64,000 nucleotides of DNA from Epithemia pelagica (GCA_946965045.2 OX337238.1:868001-932000); one strand, 5' to 3'; positions 1-10,019 are shown, counted from the stretch's first letter. Numbers and translations: made by a program. The notes: generated by a model from the letters alone, not told the origin.

Positions 1-270
1 AAGTGCTTGAATCGACCTATTATGATGGAACAAAAAGGAACTATACCTACGAAAGGTATATTGAGTCACTTCAGAGGGCCTTTACGGACCTTGAGTCTAC
101 AGGCAAAGTGGTCAGTAATGAAAGAAAAGTGAGAGTTTTACTCTTAGGGGTCGCTGATTCCAGGTTGGAGAGTGCTAAGAATACGATATTGGCCACTCCT
201 GCTTTGAGGGCAAATTTTGAGGTGGCTTCAAACTATCTTGCTGAAGTCCTTGACAGCAAAGTGTTGTATA
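1..270 (+). pseudogene. 5' portion of copia gag, interrupted by a DNA transposon
   Basis: This open frame runs in from the left edge and reads as the N-terminal to middle part of a Ty1/copia Gag of the diatom CoDi type, with a helical segment (YIESLQRAFTDLE, then NERKVRVLLLGVADSRLESAK). The coding sense stops at base 270, where an inverted terminal repeat begins; the frame then meets a chance stop at 278. The same reading frame resumes at base 18,336 once the 18-kb insert and one copy of the TA duplication are removed. It is therefore the left half of the gag whose right half and pol lie at 18,336-22,720. The gag start and the 5' LTR are outside the window. I infer capsid function from the family only. 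Confidence 0.8.
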
Positions 271-324
271 CAAGCTGAGTTCAAGCGGAATGTCAACGAC
301 GTAGCGCTTGGTAGAAATTCTACG
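271..324 (+). repeat. Left terminal inverted repeat of the DNA transposon
   Basis: Reading inward, it starts with caagctgagttca, and the mirror repeat at 18,280-18,333 starts with the same 13 bases. The two ends align without gaps for 54 positions, 39 of them identical by hand count. The conserved blocks are positions 1-13, 23-34 (tcaacgacgtag) and 41-53. The preceding TA (269-270) is the target duplication. Confidence 0.85.
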
Positions 325-874
325 TAAAAGCGCCTGCCATCCTCTTAATATAGCCCTTCTAATTATGCCTCTACCATTCTACCAAAAATCGACCATGGTG
401 AACGGTCCTTTTGACCGATCTCTTGCCACATAGGAGACGGCTCCGTAATCCCATGCGTCGAATCTCTTCTTCATACATTGGTTGAGCATGGGGAACGTTA
501 GTTGCCTTGTATTCTTGTTGTAGGTGTTGTTTTATCTAGTTGAAGGTTGTCGGCGCGTGATTTACCACGGCAAATTACGGCAAAACTTCGGCGCAACCAA
601 TGCACCTCTATCGTAGAATCGAATCATAGAAGATAGAACAAAGACTATGAATATTTGTAGTGTTGTTCACTTCAAAAATGGCACTCTTTGCGTAATATAG
701 ATGGAACTAAGACTAGAAGTTGCGTCGTTCACAGCGAAGAGGGATGTTCTTTTCGTTGTTGTGACTCACACAGCCGTACCACCGGTAAACGCAACTTATC
801 ACAGCTATAGAATTAGGAAAGATCCTACTTGTACATACTCGAATGATAACCTTAAAACACTAGTAAATAGTTAA
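325..874. other. Left subterminal non-coding region of the DNA transposon
   Basis: About 550 bp without a convincing gene. It contains the motif cgaccatggtg near 390, which recurs near 18,104-18,114 at the other end on the opposite strand, and a short iteration of ggcaaa near 568-585. Such subterminal motifs may bind transposase, but two occurrences are weak support. Confidence 0.4.
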
Positions 875-1483
875 TCACTTGTCTTGTGGATTGAAGAAGA
901 GGTTTTGATGAGGGTACTTGACCATGATCGAACCAAGCGAAATGTTGAAACGATCCATGTCATTGCAGCCCATGTAGATTGTGACAACCTGGGGCTCCAT
1001 GCACGCTTTAGGGGTGATGGAGCAGCGTGTGTAGAGGCGGAAGCGTCCCGTGACTTCTTCGTTCTTGCTCGTCTTTCCGAAGACCTGGTCCAAATGCGAC
1101 AGAGCGATGAACCCAACTGGAATAACCAACGCTGGTTCCTCATGCTCTTTCGTTGCATCCCGGTGGAACATTGCAATCCGAAGGTAGTCAGTCGAGAGCT
1201 CCCGCTGGACAAGCAGATGGCCACGGTCAACGATGTTGGTTCCAGTGTCCGCGCTTCTCGACATGGGTCCAAGGAGCGCACAAACGTTTCTTGCGTAGAA
1301 CGAACACTTGAAAGGAAGACCGAAACCACCCTCACGGTCGTCCTCTTCATTGAACTCGAACTTCTTCTTCCCTGCGATGGCCATCTTCGCGTCTTGTCTC
1401 TTCTTCCTTGCCTCTTCCTGTCGTCTCTGTTTGATTGTTCTAGATGATGATGATGACGGCGGGTGATTCGGAAGCTGCTTCAT
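875..1483 (-). CDS. Unrecognised transposon-borne protein (202 aa)
   Basis: An intact ORF close to the left end of the DNA transposon, transcribed toward that end. The first 45 residues are basic and low in complexity (serine run, then RRQEEARKKRQDAK). The rest looks like a compact beta-rich globular domain ending in FNPQDK. An internal methionine at residue 34 is an alternative start. I do not recognise a family. It is divergent from the gene at 10,020; before the copia insertion the two start codons would have been about 150 bp apart, suggesting a shared bidirectional promoter. A plus-strand ORF (884-1447) overlaps it almost entirely and looks like its shadow. It could be a second protein needed for transposition, but nothing in the sequence proves a role. 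Confidence 0.55.
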   Translation of the reverse strand: MKQLPNHPPSSSSSRTIKQRRQEEARKKRQDAKMAIAGKKKFEFNEEDDREGGFGLPFKCSFYARNVCALLGPMSRSADTGTNIVDRGHLLVQRELSTDYLRIAMFHRDATKEHEEPALVIPVGFIALSHLDQVFGKTSKNEEVTGRFRLYTRCSITPKACMEPQVVTIYMGCNDMDRFNISLGSIMVKYPHQNLFFNPQDK

Positions 1484-1524
1484 GCTGCAACTTTATTGTG
1501 GCGCGCGCCGATATTGTTCACGAA

Positions 1525-1529
1525 TGAGC
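1525..1529 (+). repeat. Target-site duplication TGAGC (left copy)
   Basis: TGAGC lies directly before the 5' LTR, and the same five bases occur directly after the 3' LTR at 9,914-9,918. A 5-bp duplication is typical of Ty1/copia integration and fixes the element borders. Confidence 0.9.
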
Positions 1530-2312
1530 TGTTAGAATTCTCACCGTCTATGGTGGTTAGATTCTACATCTCATCGATTCCCCATGTCACATAGCCTCGT
1601 GCTATCGCACCATGCCCTCTAGCTTCGAGCTATGTTTCCTAGCTTCGCGCTATATCGACCTATATTTCTTCGCAAATCATGAAAAGTGAGAATAGATTGA
1701 CGAACTCACTCTCAAGACTAAACTGGGTCGTGCGGTATTACAACGGACATAAATTTGGCCGTTGCTCGGACATTATACTAACGCCCTAAGCATACGCGCC
1801 CGAAATCATCGAGCGCACCCAAGCGACATCCGAGCGCTATCGGCATCTATCCGATCCAACGGTCTAAGTATCCCAAGCACGACACACGATCACGCGAGAC
1901 CATATTTCCATTCCCACAATCTCCAAATTGTCAACAAGCTGCGCGCCATGAAAACAACTATGCCAACCCAAAGCAAGAGCTGTTGACCCTGTATATGTTA
2001 TCCGCCCACATATACATGTCATATACATCACATGAATCAACTCCAACTATTCCAAACCTGTTGCCGCCAAGAACCTATGACACATGACCCTTGGCAGGAC
2101 CGAACATTTCACGTAGACCTATCGTAGTAATCAACACACAATCTAACAATATCACCATTTATCACATCCTCTTTTGTGTCCCGACTATCCTTCTGATAGA
2201 CTTCGACTTGCTTGCTTCTCTGACCCTGAGAAGCTTGTATCGGTTGGTGACCTACCTGATTGTCTGCTCTACCGAGCATCAATGTCCCTACGATTCAGAA
2301 AGAATTGTAACA
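1530..2312 (+). repeat. 5' LTR of the copia element
   Basis: It begins tgttagaattc, ends gaattgtaaca, and is repeated at 9,131-9,913 with a constant offset of 7,601. It contains short iterated motifs (agcttcgagctat, agcttcgcgctat) that could be promoter or enhancer elements. The sequence just inside (from 2,313) does not resemble the initiator-methionine tRNA primer site usual for copia, so the primer is unidentified. Confidence 0.95.
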
Positions 2313-2348
2313 GATTAACAGTCTCAAAGCTTATTTCCTTGTGGTTTC

Positions 2349-3128
2349 ATGGATACTAACGAGATTATCACTCCTGTACGACAGATCTATCGAGCCAACC
2401 TGCATCCCGGGCAGCCCGATACCCTGGTGCAGCAGGAACTGGTGCCGACGCCGAAGGCAGCCAACACATCGGTCAACATCTCCGTCGACAGTTCCAACAG
2501 CAACCCATTCGAGACTCCAACCCAGCCTCACGCTCCAATCCCTGCGCCGTTGCTTCGGCCCCCGAGTCCGCCTCGTCGGCTCGTCCCTTCTCGATCCCGT
2601 CGTACCACCCGGTTGATTGCTGATCATATCAAGTACTTCCGCCAACCAACTTGTTCGACCTTCGATCCCGAGATCATTCGTGGGGAGACCCAGATCGAAC
2701 GCCAGTTCCAATCGGTGACCCACATCGTCGACCAAGAAGACATTGACCGTCTGAACGACCAACTTCATCGTTCTCCGAGGCGTCGCCTCATCTTTGCCGC
2801 CCTCTCGGGCAACCCCATCCGTACTGTCCACCTCCGCTTCCTAACCTTCGAGCGCCCAACTGGATACTACAATACCATCCACGTCGTGAACACGACGACT
2901 TGCCCTCTGCCTCCTAACGTTGTACGCCTAGATAACTACGTTGCCTACATCCACGAGGTCCATACCATCGAGGACCATCGTGCAACTATCTACCCTTTGC
3001 GTGCCGAGGTCGAGAACCACCTGGCTGAAGGTGATTCCCCTTCTTCTGTTGCTTGTGCTGCCCCATCTGAGCCTGGAAGCGACTCTGATCATTCGGAAGA
3101 GGGTGAGGATTCGGAGACCGAAGCTTAA
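2349..3128 (+). CDS. Accessory ORF upstream of gag in the copia element (259 aa)
   Basis: The ORF starts 36 bp after the 5' LTR, would be translated first from the genomic RNA, and ends 320 bp before gag-pol. The N-terminal third is rich in proline, serine and asparagine with an RRxxPSRSRR basic cluster. A middle region (about residues 90-215) looks globular, and the C-terminus is an acidic tail (SDSDHSEEGEDSETEA). I recognise no retroviral domain. Position and charge pattern would suit an RNA- or chromatin-binding accessory protein, but that is a guess. GC content is higher than in the adjoining gag-pol, which suggests a separate origin or constraint. The overlapping ORF on the opposite strand (2,331-2,831) is probably a shadow. 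Confidence 0.65.
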   Translation: MDTNEIITPVRQIYRANLHPGQPDTLVQQELVPTPKAANTSVNISVDSSNSNPFETPTQPHAPIPAPLLRPPSPPRRLVPSRSRRTTRLIADHIKYFRQPTCSTFDPEIIRGETQIERQFQSVTHIVDQEDIDRLNDQLHRSPRRRLIFAALSGNPIRTVHLRFLTFERPTGYYNTIHVVNTTTCPLPPNVVRLDNYVAYIHEVHTIEDHRATIYPLRAEVENHLAEGDSPSSVACAAPSEPGSDSDHSEEGEDSETEA

Positions 3129-3448
3129 TTACTCATAGTTAACTCCCGTCCTCTCAAAACCTTTCCAAGACTTAAACTCAACGCACATCCGGGTACCCTT
3201 GGTCGCACAACACGCCACACATTCCCGTCAAATCGCGAAAATTCGGCGAAAATTTGTTGAAACTCGGCGAAAATTTGTCGAAATCAACGGAAATTTCCAG
3301 GAGTCGCACATCACAACACACATCCGGGTATCACATACGTGGTACATACGTGGCACACGTGGTACATCCGGGTTCACATCACATCACACATTAAATAAAC
3401 CACATCACACCGCACATTAAATAAACATCGAACCAACCAAATAACACC
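3129..3448 (+). promoter_or_regulatory. Leader between accessory ORF and gag-pol, with short repeats
   Basis: A 320-bp non-coding stretch with iterated motifs: three versions of cggcgaaaatttgt around 3,240-3,300, several cacatccgggt copies and two cattaaataaac copies just before the gag start. It could hold the packaging signal, an internal promoter or a ribosome entry element that lets the second ORF be translated; none is demonstrable from sequence alone. Confidence 0.4.
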
Positions 3449-6400
3449 ATGGATCCTCAATCACCCAAGACACCTACGACTCCTAAGGGAGAAGATAACC
3501 AAGACAATGTCTCGGACACAGACCTATTCGACCACATCATATTTACTGTCTGCCAATTCTTCACCAAAGAAAGGGCCGACTACTTAATGAAGTGGATGAA
3601 ATACCATGGTTTTGAGAACATTACTCATGTTATCTCGTATATGCAAACTAATACCGAGGAATCCATGAAGGAACTGACACAATACAAGGTCAACAAACAG
3701 ACACATGATCTACAAGGCCCTACAAGACAGCAGATCAAGCTCTTGGCTTATTGGGCCACATACAAGACCAATGAAATTCAAGACGAGCTATCCAATAGCG
3801 ACTGGATGAACCTAACGAGGAAAGAGTTCAACACTTGGAGGATCAACACAGATTTCTCTAAGGGACCACCTAGCCAAGTCTCAGTCTCGCCAATGAAGTC
3901 ACCGTCATCTGTGAAATCTGTCAGCACAGTTACTGCCGCATCCCAATCTCAACAAGACCTTACAGCATTCAGAAAGGGAACTAAGCGCGACGCAACTGCA
4001 TATGAGGTATTCAAGGATGAACGATACTACGATTCATTCTGGCGTGTATTCAAGACTACAGCTAAGGCTCAAGGCCTATCCAACGTTCTGAATTTCAAAT
4101 ACACACCACCCCATGATGATGAATATGCCGAAGAACTTTTTCAAGAGCAACAAGTATTTCTTTACTCCGTTCTTGTCCGTATCATTCAGACTGATCAAGG
4201 TCGAGCCTATGTACGTGAACATGAACATGATGAAGATGCGCGTGCCGTATTGCAGAAGTTACACTCTTTGCATACCGAATCCGACCTAGCAAAGCGAGAA
4301 GTCCTCCGCTTAACCAACTACATTTCCAATCTACGTCTTGACGACACATGGCGCGGAACAACACGTCAATTTCTTCTACACTTTCAAGAGCAGCTACGTT
4401 TGCTAGACAATTTAGTGACATTGTCTGATCGCATCCCTGATCATACCAGGATGACCTTCCTCATGCAAGCTGTAGAAAAGGTACCTGATCTCCGCCGAGT
4501 CAAGATCTTGGATAATGTGGTGAACACCAAATCCGGTGCAAAATCCCTTTGCTATCAATCATACTTCCGTCTCCTTCTAGACGCAGCTTATGACCATGAT
4601 CAAGCAACCCAGTCATCTGTTCAAAGTCGCCGTCGACATGTCAAACAACATGAATCACTATATGGCCAAGATACAGATGCTGACATAACCTCACAAGATG
4701 ATATGGAGTATCATGTCCACAACACCAAAGCGACATCTGACTCTCCATCCTCTTCATCTAAGGTTAGTCTGCCGCGTGACCTATGGTTCAAACTTTCTGA
4801 AGAAGATCGCAAGTTGATCATTGAGTATAACAAGATGATTCAAGCACCTTCATCAACAACACCGAGGACAGTGCAAACACATGCCCTCGACATTGATCCG
4901 GAACCTGATCCTGACCCCAACCAAGTTGCATCTGATGACGACTCACCTGGCGTAGTCCCTGAGCATTCAGATGATTCAGATCCGGTTACACAATTTATCA
5001 ACCAAGCCATGACGACTGATATCAATCACCCGGTAACTGACCTGACTAGTGTTCTTTCTAACGCCAAGTCCAAGACAAGCAAGAAGGTTACTTTCAAAGC
5101 CAACATGCATAAACAAGCAGGACATGTCCCACGCTATCTGTTTTCCAGGAAATCTACTTTACCAGGGAATCAATTGATTGACCGTGGTGCTAATGGAGGA
5201 CTTGCTGGTTCTGACATGCGCATCCTTTCTAAGACTGGCCGTCATATCACTATTGTGGGTATTGATAACCATGAACTTACTGGACTTCCTGTCGTCACAT
5301 GTGCCGCAAAGTTTGAGACCAATGATGGACCTATTGTCGGCATCTTCAATGAATATGCTTATTATGGGAAGGGCTTATCTATCCATGCTCCTGGTCAATT
5401 CGAGCATTTCGGACTTGCTGTTGATGAACGATCTGTTAAAGTTGATGGTAAACAACGCATCACTACACTTGATGGTCGTGCCATACCCCTTCACATCAAG
5501 GATGGGTTAGCCTACATCCACTCCTTGGGTATCCCCAGCGACGATGACATGGATACCTTACCTCAGATCATCTTCACGTCACCCGACACATGGGATCCTG
5601 GTGTTCTGGACCATTCGTATTCTCCCACACCCTCTGACAATGATCCTGATTGGAAACACGTCAAGACTGATGGTAGTATGTCGAACCACCCATATGACAA
5701 CTATGGGGAGTATACTGATCGTGTTGTTTGTAACCTCAATCTCCTTTTGGATCTCCCATATGATCATGGACCTGACGACGCACCCTTCTTTTCTATCTAT
5801 GCTGACGCAGAAGGTAATGATCCTACACTTCATGCCTCTGTCCACCGTCGTTACCAGGAAGCGTATGACTGGAAGAAGTTCCGTCCATTCTTTGGTTGGC
5901 AATCTGAAGATGTTATTGCCGACACGTTCAAGCACACTACACGTAATGGTAGCATTACTTTTGACCACGACACCCTCAAGAAACATTTCAAGGCTCGCAA
6001 TCCGGTCCTTAATATACCTCGACGTCATGAACCCGTTGCTACTGACTCGGTTTTCTCCGACACCCCTGCTGTTGACCATGGCGGTAAAGTCGCACAAATC
6101 TTTGTTGGTCGAGATACTCTGGTTACTGATATCTATGGGATCAAGTCAACCAAACAGTTTGTCAATACTCTTCAGGATAACATCCGGTTTCGTGGTGCCA
6201 TGGAGACTCTTATCAGTGATGGTGGTTCATCTCTCATCTCTCAAAAGGTCAAAGACATTCTTCGCACTTTGCTTATTGGGGAGTATCGATCTGAACCTTA
6301 TCATCAACACCAGAATAAGGCTGAAAACCGTTATCAGACCGTTAAACGTATGACCAACGCTCTCATGAATGCCACTGGTTGCCCTGCCAACACCTGGCTT

Positions 6401-9136
6401 CTTTGCCTTGAGTATGTCTGTGACTTATTGAACCATACGTCATCACCCACCCACTCCGGTCGCACTCCTCTTGAGGCTCTCTCCGGACGCCCACCCGACA
6501 TTACTCATCTCTTGTTCTTTCCTTTCTGGGATGAGGTTTACTACCGTGTTGACCCCGCTGAACCCACTTCCGGTTCTTATCCATCTTCTTCTGATGAGAA
6601 ACTTGGCCACTGGGTTGGTTTTGCTCACAACGTTGGTGATTCTTTTACTTGGAAGATTCTCACCCAGGATCACCAGATAATCTACCGTTCTGCCGTTCGC
6701 CGTGTTGAATCCACTACACCCAACCTCCGTGTGGATCGACCTTCAGGGGAGGATTCGTCTGAGAAGGATGACAATGATAAGCAAGCTGACACTGTCTTCA
6801 TTCGCAGTGATAGTGAAGATCCATCCAAACCAATGCCCACGATCGATTTTGACGACATGATAGGACGCACATTCCTATGCGACACAGAAGAAAATGGGGA
6901 GCGACACCGTGCACGTGTCATCAAACGAGTCATTGATCTTAATGAAGAAGCGACGAAACAGGAAGAACGTGTCAAGTACATCTACCGAAAGACAAATTCT
7001 GATGTTGATGAGATGATATCCTATAATCAACTCATGGAGTATATCGAACGAGATAACCAAGCTCAAACCTCTGGAGATAATCTTTTCAGGTTCAGGGATG
7101 TCATTGCCCATCAAGGCCCACTGAACACAACTGATCCAGATTACAAGGGGAGCAAATATAATTTGCTTGTTGATTGGGAAACTGGGGAGACTACCTATGA
7201 ACCTTTATCACTCATCGCCAATGATGATCCGATCACTGTAGCAATTTATGGAAAGAAACATGGTTTACTCAACGAACCTGGATGGAAGCATTTGAAACGT
7301 TATGTCAAAACAAGCAAACGCCTCATTCGAGCAGCCAAACAGTCAAGGATTAAACAAGTTCACCATTCCGTCAAGTATAAGTTTGGATTTCAAGTACCAC
7401 GCAATTATGAGGAAGCTGTCGCTCTTGATAAACAACATGGCAACACAAAGTGGCAGGATGCAACAGAATTAGAATTGTCACAAATCCAGTCCTACAAGAC
7501 ATTCAAGGATTTTGGGAAAGCCATCTTCATTAAAGGGAAAGTATCCAATGCACCTGAAGGATATCATAAGATACGTGTGCATCTTGTCTTTGACGTAAAA
7601 CATGATGGACGACATAAAGCAAGACTTGTCGCAGATGGACATCTCACAAAAGAACCTGTTGAGACAATCTATTCAGGTGTTGTTTCCATTCGCAACCTCC
7701 GCATTGCCTTATTCCTGGGTACTTTGAATGACTTGGAAATATGGGGAGCAGATATTGGAAATGCATATCTGGAAGCCTTGACAGGGGAGAAAATTTTCAT
7801 TGTCGCAGGACCTGAATTCAAGGAATTAGAAGGTCACATCCTGATTATATACAAGGCACTTTATGGATTGAAGTCATCAGGCGCACGCTGGCATGATGTC
7901 TTATTCGATGTTTTGACAGACATGGGATTTTCACCAAGCAAAGCAGATCCGGATATCTGGATGAGGAAAGCACCTGGAGAAGACTGTTACGAATACATTG
8001 CCGTATACGTTGATGACTTAGCCATTATTTCTACTGATCCTGGGAATATCTGCAAGATCCTGAAGGAGAAATACAACTTCAAACTCAAAGGAGATGGACC
8101 TATTGATTTCCATTTGGGATGTTGTTACACCAAGGATTCTGATGGAACATTCGTAGCAGATCCAAGACGCTACATTGGTAAGATGATGGACACTTTCGAA
8201 CGAATCTTCAAGGAGAAACCCAAGAAAGCCAAAACACCTCTTATTGGTGGAGACCATCCTGAATTGGATGATTCTGAGCTCCTTGATGAAGAAGGTACTA
8301 GCCATTTCCAAACTCTGATTGGACAACTCCAATGGGTGATCACTATTGGTCGTTTCGACGTCTTCACCGCTACAATGACGCTATCACGCTTTCGTGCTGC
8401 TCCGAGGAAAGGACATCTTGATAGAGCCAAGCGTATCTATGGATACCTTGCACATCTCCCAGAAGGCGCAATCAGATTTAGGATTGGAGAGCCTGATTAT
8501 TCAAGTCTTCCTACCCAAGAATTTGATTGGACTCGCACTGTCTACTCGAATGCAAGTGAACGTATTCCTGAAGATTGCCCAACACCTCTTGGCCGCTATG
8601 TTACCACAACTCATTATGTTGATGCCAATCTCATGCATGACATAGTCACTGGTAAATCCGTCACTGCTGTTCTACATTTGTTGAACGGAACACCTATTGA
8701 CTGGTACAGCAAGAGACAGAGCACGGTGGAAACTGCTACCTATGGATCCGAGTTTGTGGCTGCAAGGACAGCAATAGATCAGATTACAGAATTACGACAT
8801 TCTCTCCGCTACCTTGGAGTACCTATCCGAGAGCGAAGTTACTTGTACGGAGATAACAGATCTGTTGTGCTCAATGCAACCGTTCCTCACTCCATACTAT
8901 CCAAGAGACACCATCTTCTGTCATACCACCGAGTTCGTGAAGCCATCGCAGCAAAGTATGTTGCATTCTACTGGAAAGATGGAAAGACCAACCCTGCCGA
9001 TATCCTTAGCAAACATTGGGATTTCGTATCTATTTGGCCCATGCTCAAGCCATTGTTGTTTTGGAAAGGAGAAGTTCAAGATCTCAACAAATCCAATGAT
9101 GACAAGGTTGAAACGACGAGTTGTGGGGAGTGTTAG
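3449..9136 (+). CDS. Copia gag-pol polyprotein (1,895 aa)
   Basis: A single frame encodes all retrotransposition functions. Gag occupies roughly residues 1-550 and shows no CCHC zinc knuckle. The protease region (about 578) reads DRGANGG instead of the usual D-S/T-G. Integrase carries SDGGSS (about 922) and QNKAEN as the second and third catalytic motifs. A chromo-like segment follows (LLVDWETGETTYEPLSLI). Reverse transcriptase has YVDDLAII near 1,520, and RNase H has YVDAN near 1,722 and TYGSEF. The stop TAG is the third to fifth bases after the first T of the 3' LTR, so gene and LTR overlap. Gag and Pol are fused without frameshift or stop, so their ratio must be set by another mechanism. 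There is no sign of decay. Confidence 0.95.
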   Translation: MDPQSPKTPTTPKGEDNQDNVSDTDLFDHIIFTVCQFFTKERADYLMKWMKYHGFENITHVISYMQTNTEESMKELTQYKVNKQTHDLQGPTRQQIKLLAYWATYKTNEIQDELSNSDWMNLTRKEFNTWRINTDFSKGPPSQVSVSPMKSPSSVKSVSTVTAASQSQQDLTAFRKGTKRDATAYEVFKDERYYDSFWRVFKTTAKAQGLSNVLNFKYTPPHDDEYAEELFQEQQVFLYSVLVRIIQTDQGRAYVREHEHDEDARAVLQKLHSLHTESDLAKREVLRLTNYISNLRLDDTWRGTTRQFLLHFQEQLRLLDNLVTLSDRIPDHTRMTFLMQAVEKVPDLRRVKILDNVVNTKSGAKSLCYQSYFRLLLDAAYDHDQATQSSVQSRRRHVKQHESLYGQDTDADITSQDDMEYHVHNTKATSDSPSSSSKVSLPRDLWFKLSEEDRKLIIEYNKMIQAPSSTTPRTVQTHALDIDPEPDPDPNQVASDDDSPGVVPEHSDDSDPVTQFINQAMTTDINHPVTDLTSVLSNAKSKTSKKVTFKANMHKQAGHVPRYLFSRKSTLPGNQLIDRGANGGLAGSDMRILSKTGRHITIVGIDNHELTGLPVVTCAAKFETNDGPIVGIFNEYAYYGKGLSIHAPGQFEHFGLAVDERSVKVDGKQRITTLDGRAIPLHIKDGLAYIHSLGIPSDDDMDTLPQIIFTSPDTWDPGVLDHSYSPTPSDNDPDWKHVKTDGSMSNHPYDNYGEYTDRVVCNLNLLLDLPYDHGPDDAPFFSIYADAEGNDPTLHASVHRRYQEAYDWKKFRPFFGWQSEDVIADTFKHTTRNGSITFDHDTLKKHFKARNPVLNIPRRHEPVATDSVFSDTPAVDHGGKVAQIFVGRDTLVTDIYGIKSTKQFVNTLQDNIRFRGAMETLISDGGSSLISQKVKDILRTLLIGEYRSEPYHQHQNKAENRYQTVKRMTNALMNATGCPANTWLLCLEYVCDLLNHTSSPTHSGRTPLEALSGRPPDITHLLFFPFWDEVYYRVDPAEPTSGSYPSSSDEKLGHWVGFAHNVGDSFTWKILTQDHQIIYRSAVRRVESTTPNLRVDRPSGEDSSEKDDNDKQADTVFIRSDSEDPSKPMPTIDFDDMIGRTFLCDTEENGERHRARVIKRVIDLNEEATKQEERVKYIYRKTNSDVDEMISYNQLMEYIERDNQAQTSGDNLFRFRDVIAHQGPLNTTDPDYKGSKYNLLVDWETGETTYEPLSLIANDDPITVAIYGKKHGLLNEPGWKHLKRYVKTSKRLIRAAKQSRIKQVHHSVKYKFGFQVPRNYEEAVALDKQHGNTKWQDATELELSQIQSYKTFKDFGKAIFIKGKVSNAPEGYHKIRVHLVFDVKHDGRHKARLVADGHLTKEPVETIYSGVVSIRNLRIALFLGTLNDLEIWGADIGNAYLEALTGEKIFIVAGPEFKELEGHILIIYKALYGLKSSGARWHDVLFDVLTDMGFSPSKADPDIWMRKAPGEDCYEYIAVYVDDLAIISTDPGNICKILKEKYNFKLKGDGPIDFHLGCCYTKDSDGTFVADPRRYIGKMMDTFERIFKEKPKKAKTPLIGGDHPELDDSELLDEEGTSHFQTLIGQLQWVITIGRFDVFTATMTLSRFRAAPRKGHLDRAKRIYGYLAHLPEGAIRFRIGEPDYSSLPTQEFDWTRTVYSNASERIPEDCPTPLGRYVTTTHYVDANLMHDIVTGKSVTAVLHLLNGTPIDWYSKRQSTVETATYGSEFVAARTAIDQITELRHSLRYLGVPIRERSYLYGDNRSVVLNATVPHSILSKRHHLLSYHRVREAIAAKYVAFYWKDGKTNPADILSKHWDFVSIWPMLKPLLFWKGEVQDLNKSNDDKVETTSCGEC
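9120..9130 (+). other. Polypurine tract of the copia element
   Basis: The bases gttgtggggag directly abut the 3' LTR start, the position where plus-strand DNA priming occurs in LTR retrotransposons. Confidence 0.65.
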
Positions 9137-9913
9137 AATTCTCACCGTCTATGGTGGTTAGATTCTACATCTCATCGATTCCCCATGTCACATAGCCTCG
9201 TGCTATCGCACCATGCCCTCTAGCTTCGAGCTATGTTTCCTAGCTTCGCGCTATATCGACCTATATTTCTTCGCAAATCATGAAAAGTGAGAATAGATTG
9301 ACGAACTCACTCTCAAGACTAAACTGGGTCGTGCGGTATTACAACGGACATAAATTTGGCCGTTGCTCGGACATTATACTAACGCCCTAAGCATACGCGC
9401 CCGAAATCATCGAGCGCACCCAAGCGACATCCGAGCGCTATCGGCATCTATCCGATCCAACGGTCTAAGTATCCCAAGCACGACACACGATCACGCGAGA
9501 CCATATTTCCATTCCCACAATCTCCAAATTGTCAACAAGCTGCGCGCCATGAAAACAACTATGCCAACCCAAAGCAAGAGCTGTTGACCCTGTATATGTT
9601 ATCCGCCCACATATACATGTCATATACATCACATGAATCAACTCCAACTATTCCAAACCTGTTGCCGCCAAGAACCTATGACACATGACCCTTGGCAGGA
9701 CCGAACATTTCACGTAGACCTATCGTAGTAATCAACACACAATCTAACAATATCACCATTTATCACATCCTCTTTTGTGTCCCGACTATCCTTCTGATAG
9801 ACTTCGACTTGCTTGCTTCTCTGACCCTGAGAAGCTTGTATCGGTTGGTGACCTACCTGATTGTCTGCTCTACCGAGCATCAATGTCCCTACGATTCAGA
9901 AAGAATTGTAACA
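9131..9913 (+). repeat. 3' LTR of the copia element
   Basis: It matches the LTR at 1,530-2,312, including the short ORFs contained in it, and is followed by the second TGAGC target duplication (9,914-9,918). I saw no base differences by eye, implying recent insertion. Confidence 0.95.
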
Positions 9914-10019
9914 TGAGCGCCGGGGGGAACACGAGATGACACAAGAATGGAGACTGAACCCAACGATTCAAACGAACACAACAATCAAACCAACCAATCC
10001 TCACTTTTATTTTCTAACG

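Larger units (their letters stand above)
1530..9913 (+). mobile_element. Complete Ty1/copia LTR retrotransposon (8,384 bp)
   Basis: The element has two 783-bp LTRs with the same sequence in the stretches I compared, TG...CA ends, a 5-bp target duplication, a purine-rich tract before the 3' LTR and one uninterrupted 1,895-codon gag-pol frame in the copia order (protease, integrase, reverse transcriptase, RNase H). Matching LTRs and an open frame indicate recent insertion and a possibly active element. It carries an extra ORF (2,349-3,128) between the 5' LTR and gag, which is unusual for copia. It is nested in the DNA transposon, between two divergent genes of that transposon. Confidence 0.95.

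Noticed and set aside
884-1447. 187-codon plus-strand ORF opposite the unknown transposon gene
   Set aside because: The minus-strand frame has the better composition and continues to a plausible start; the plus ORF looks like its shadow.
2313-2335. Primer-binding site for initiator tRNA-Met after the 5' LTR
   Set aside because: The bases gattaacagtctc do not resemble the expected tggtatcaga-type site. The true primer could not be identified.
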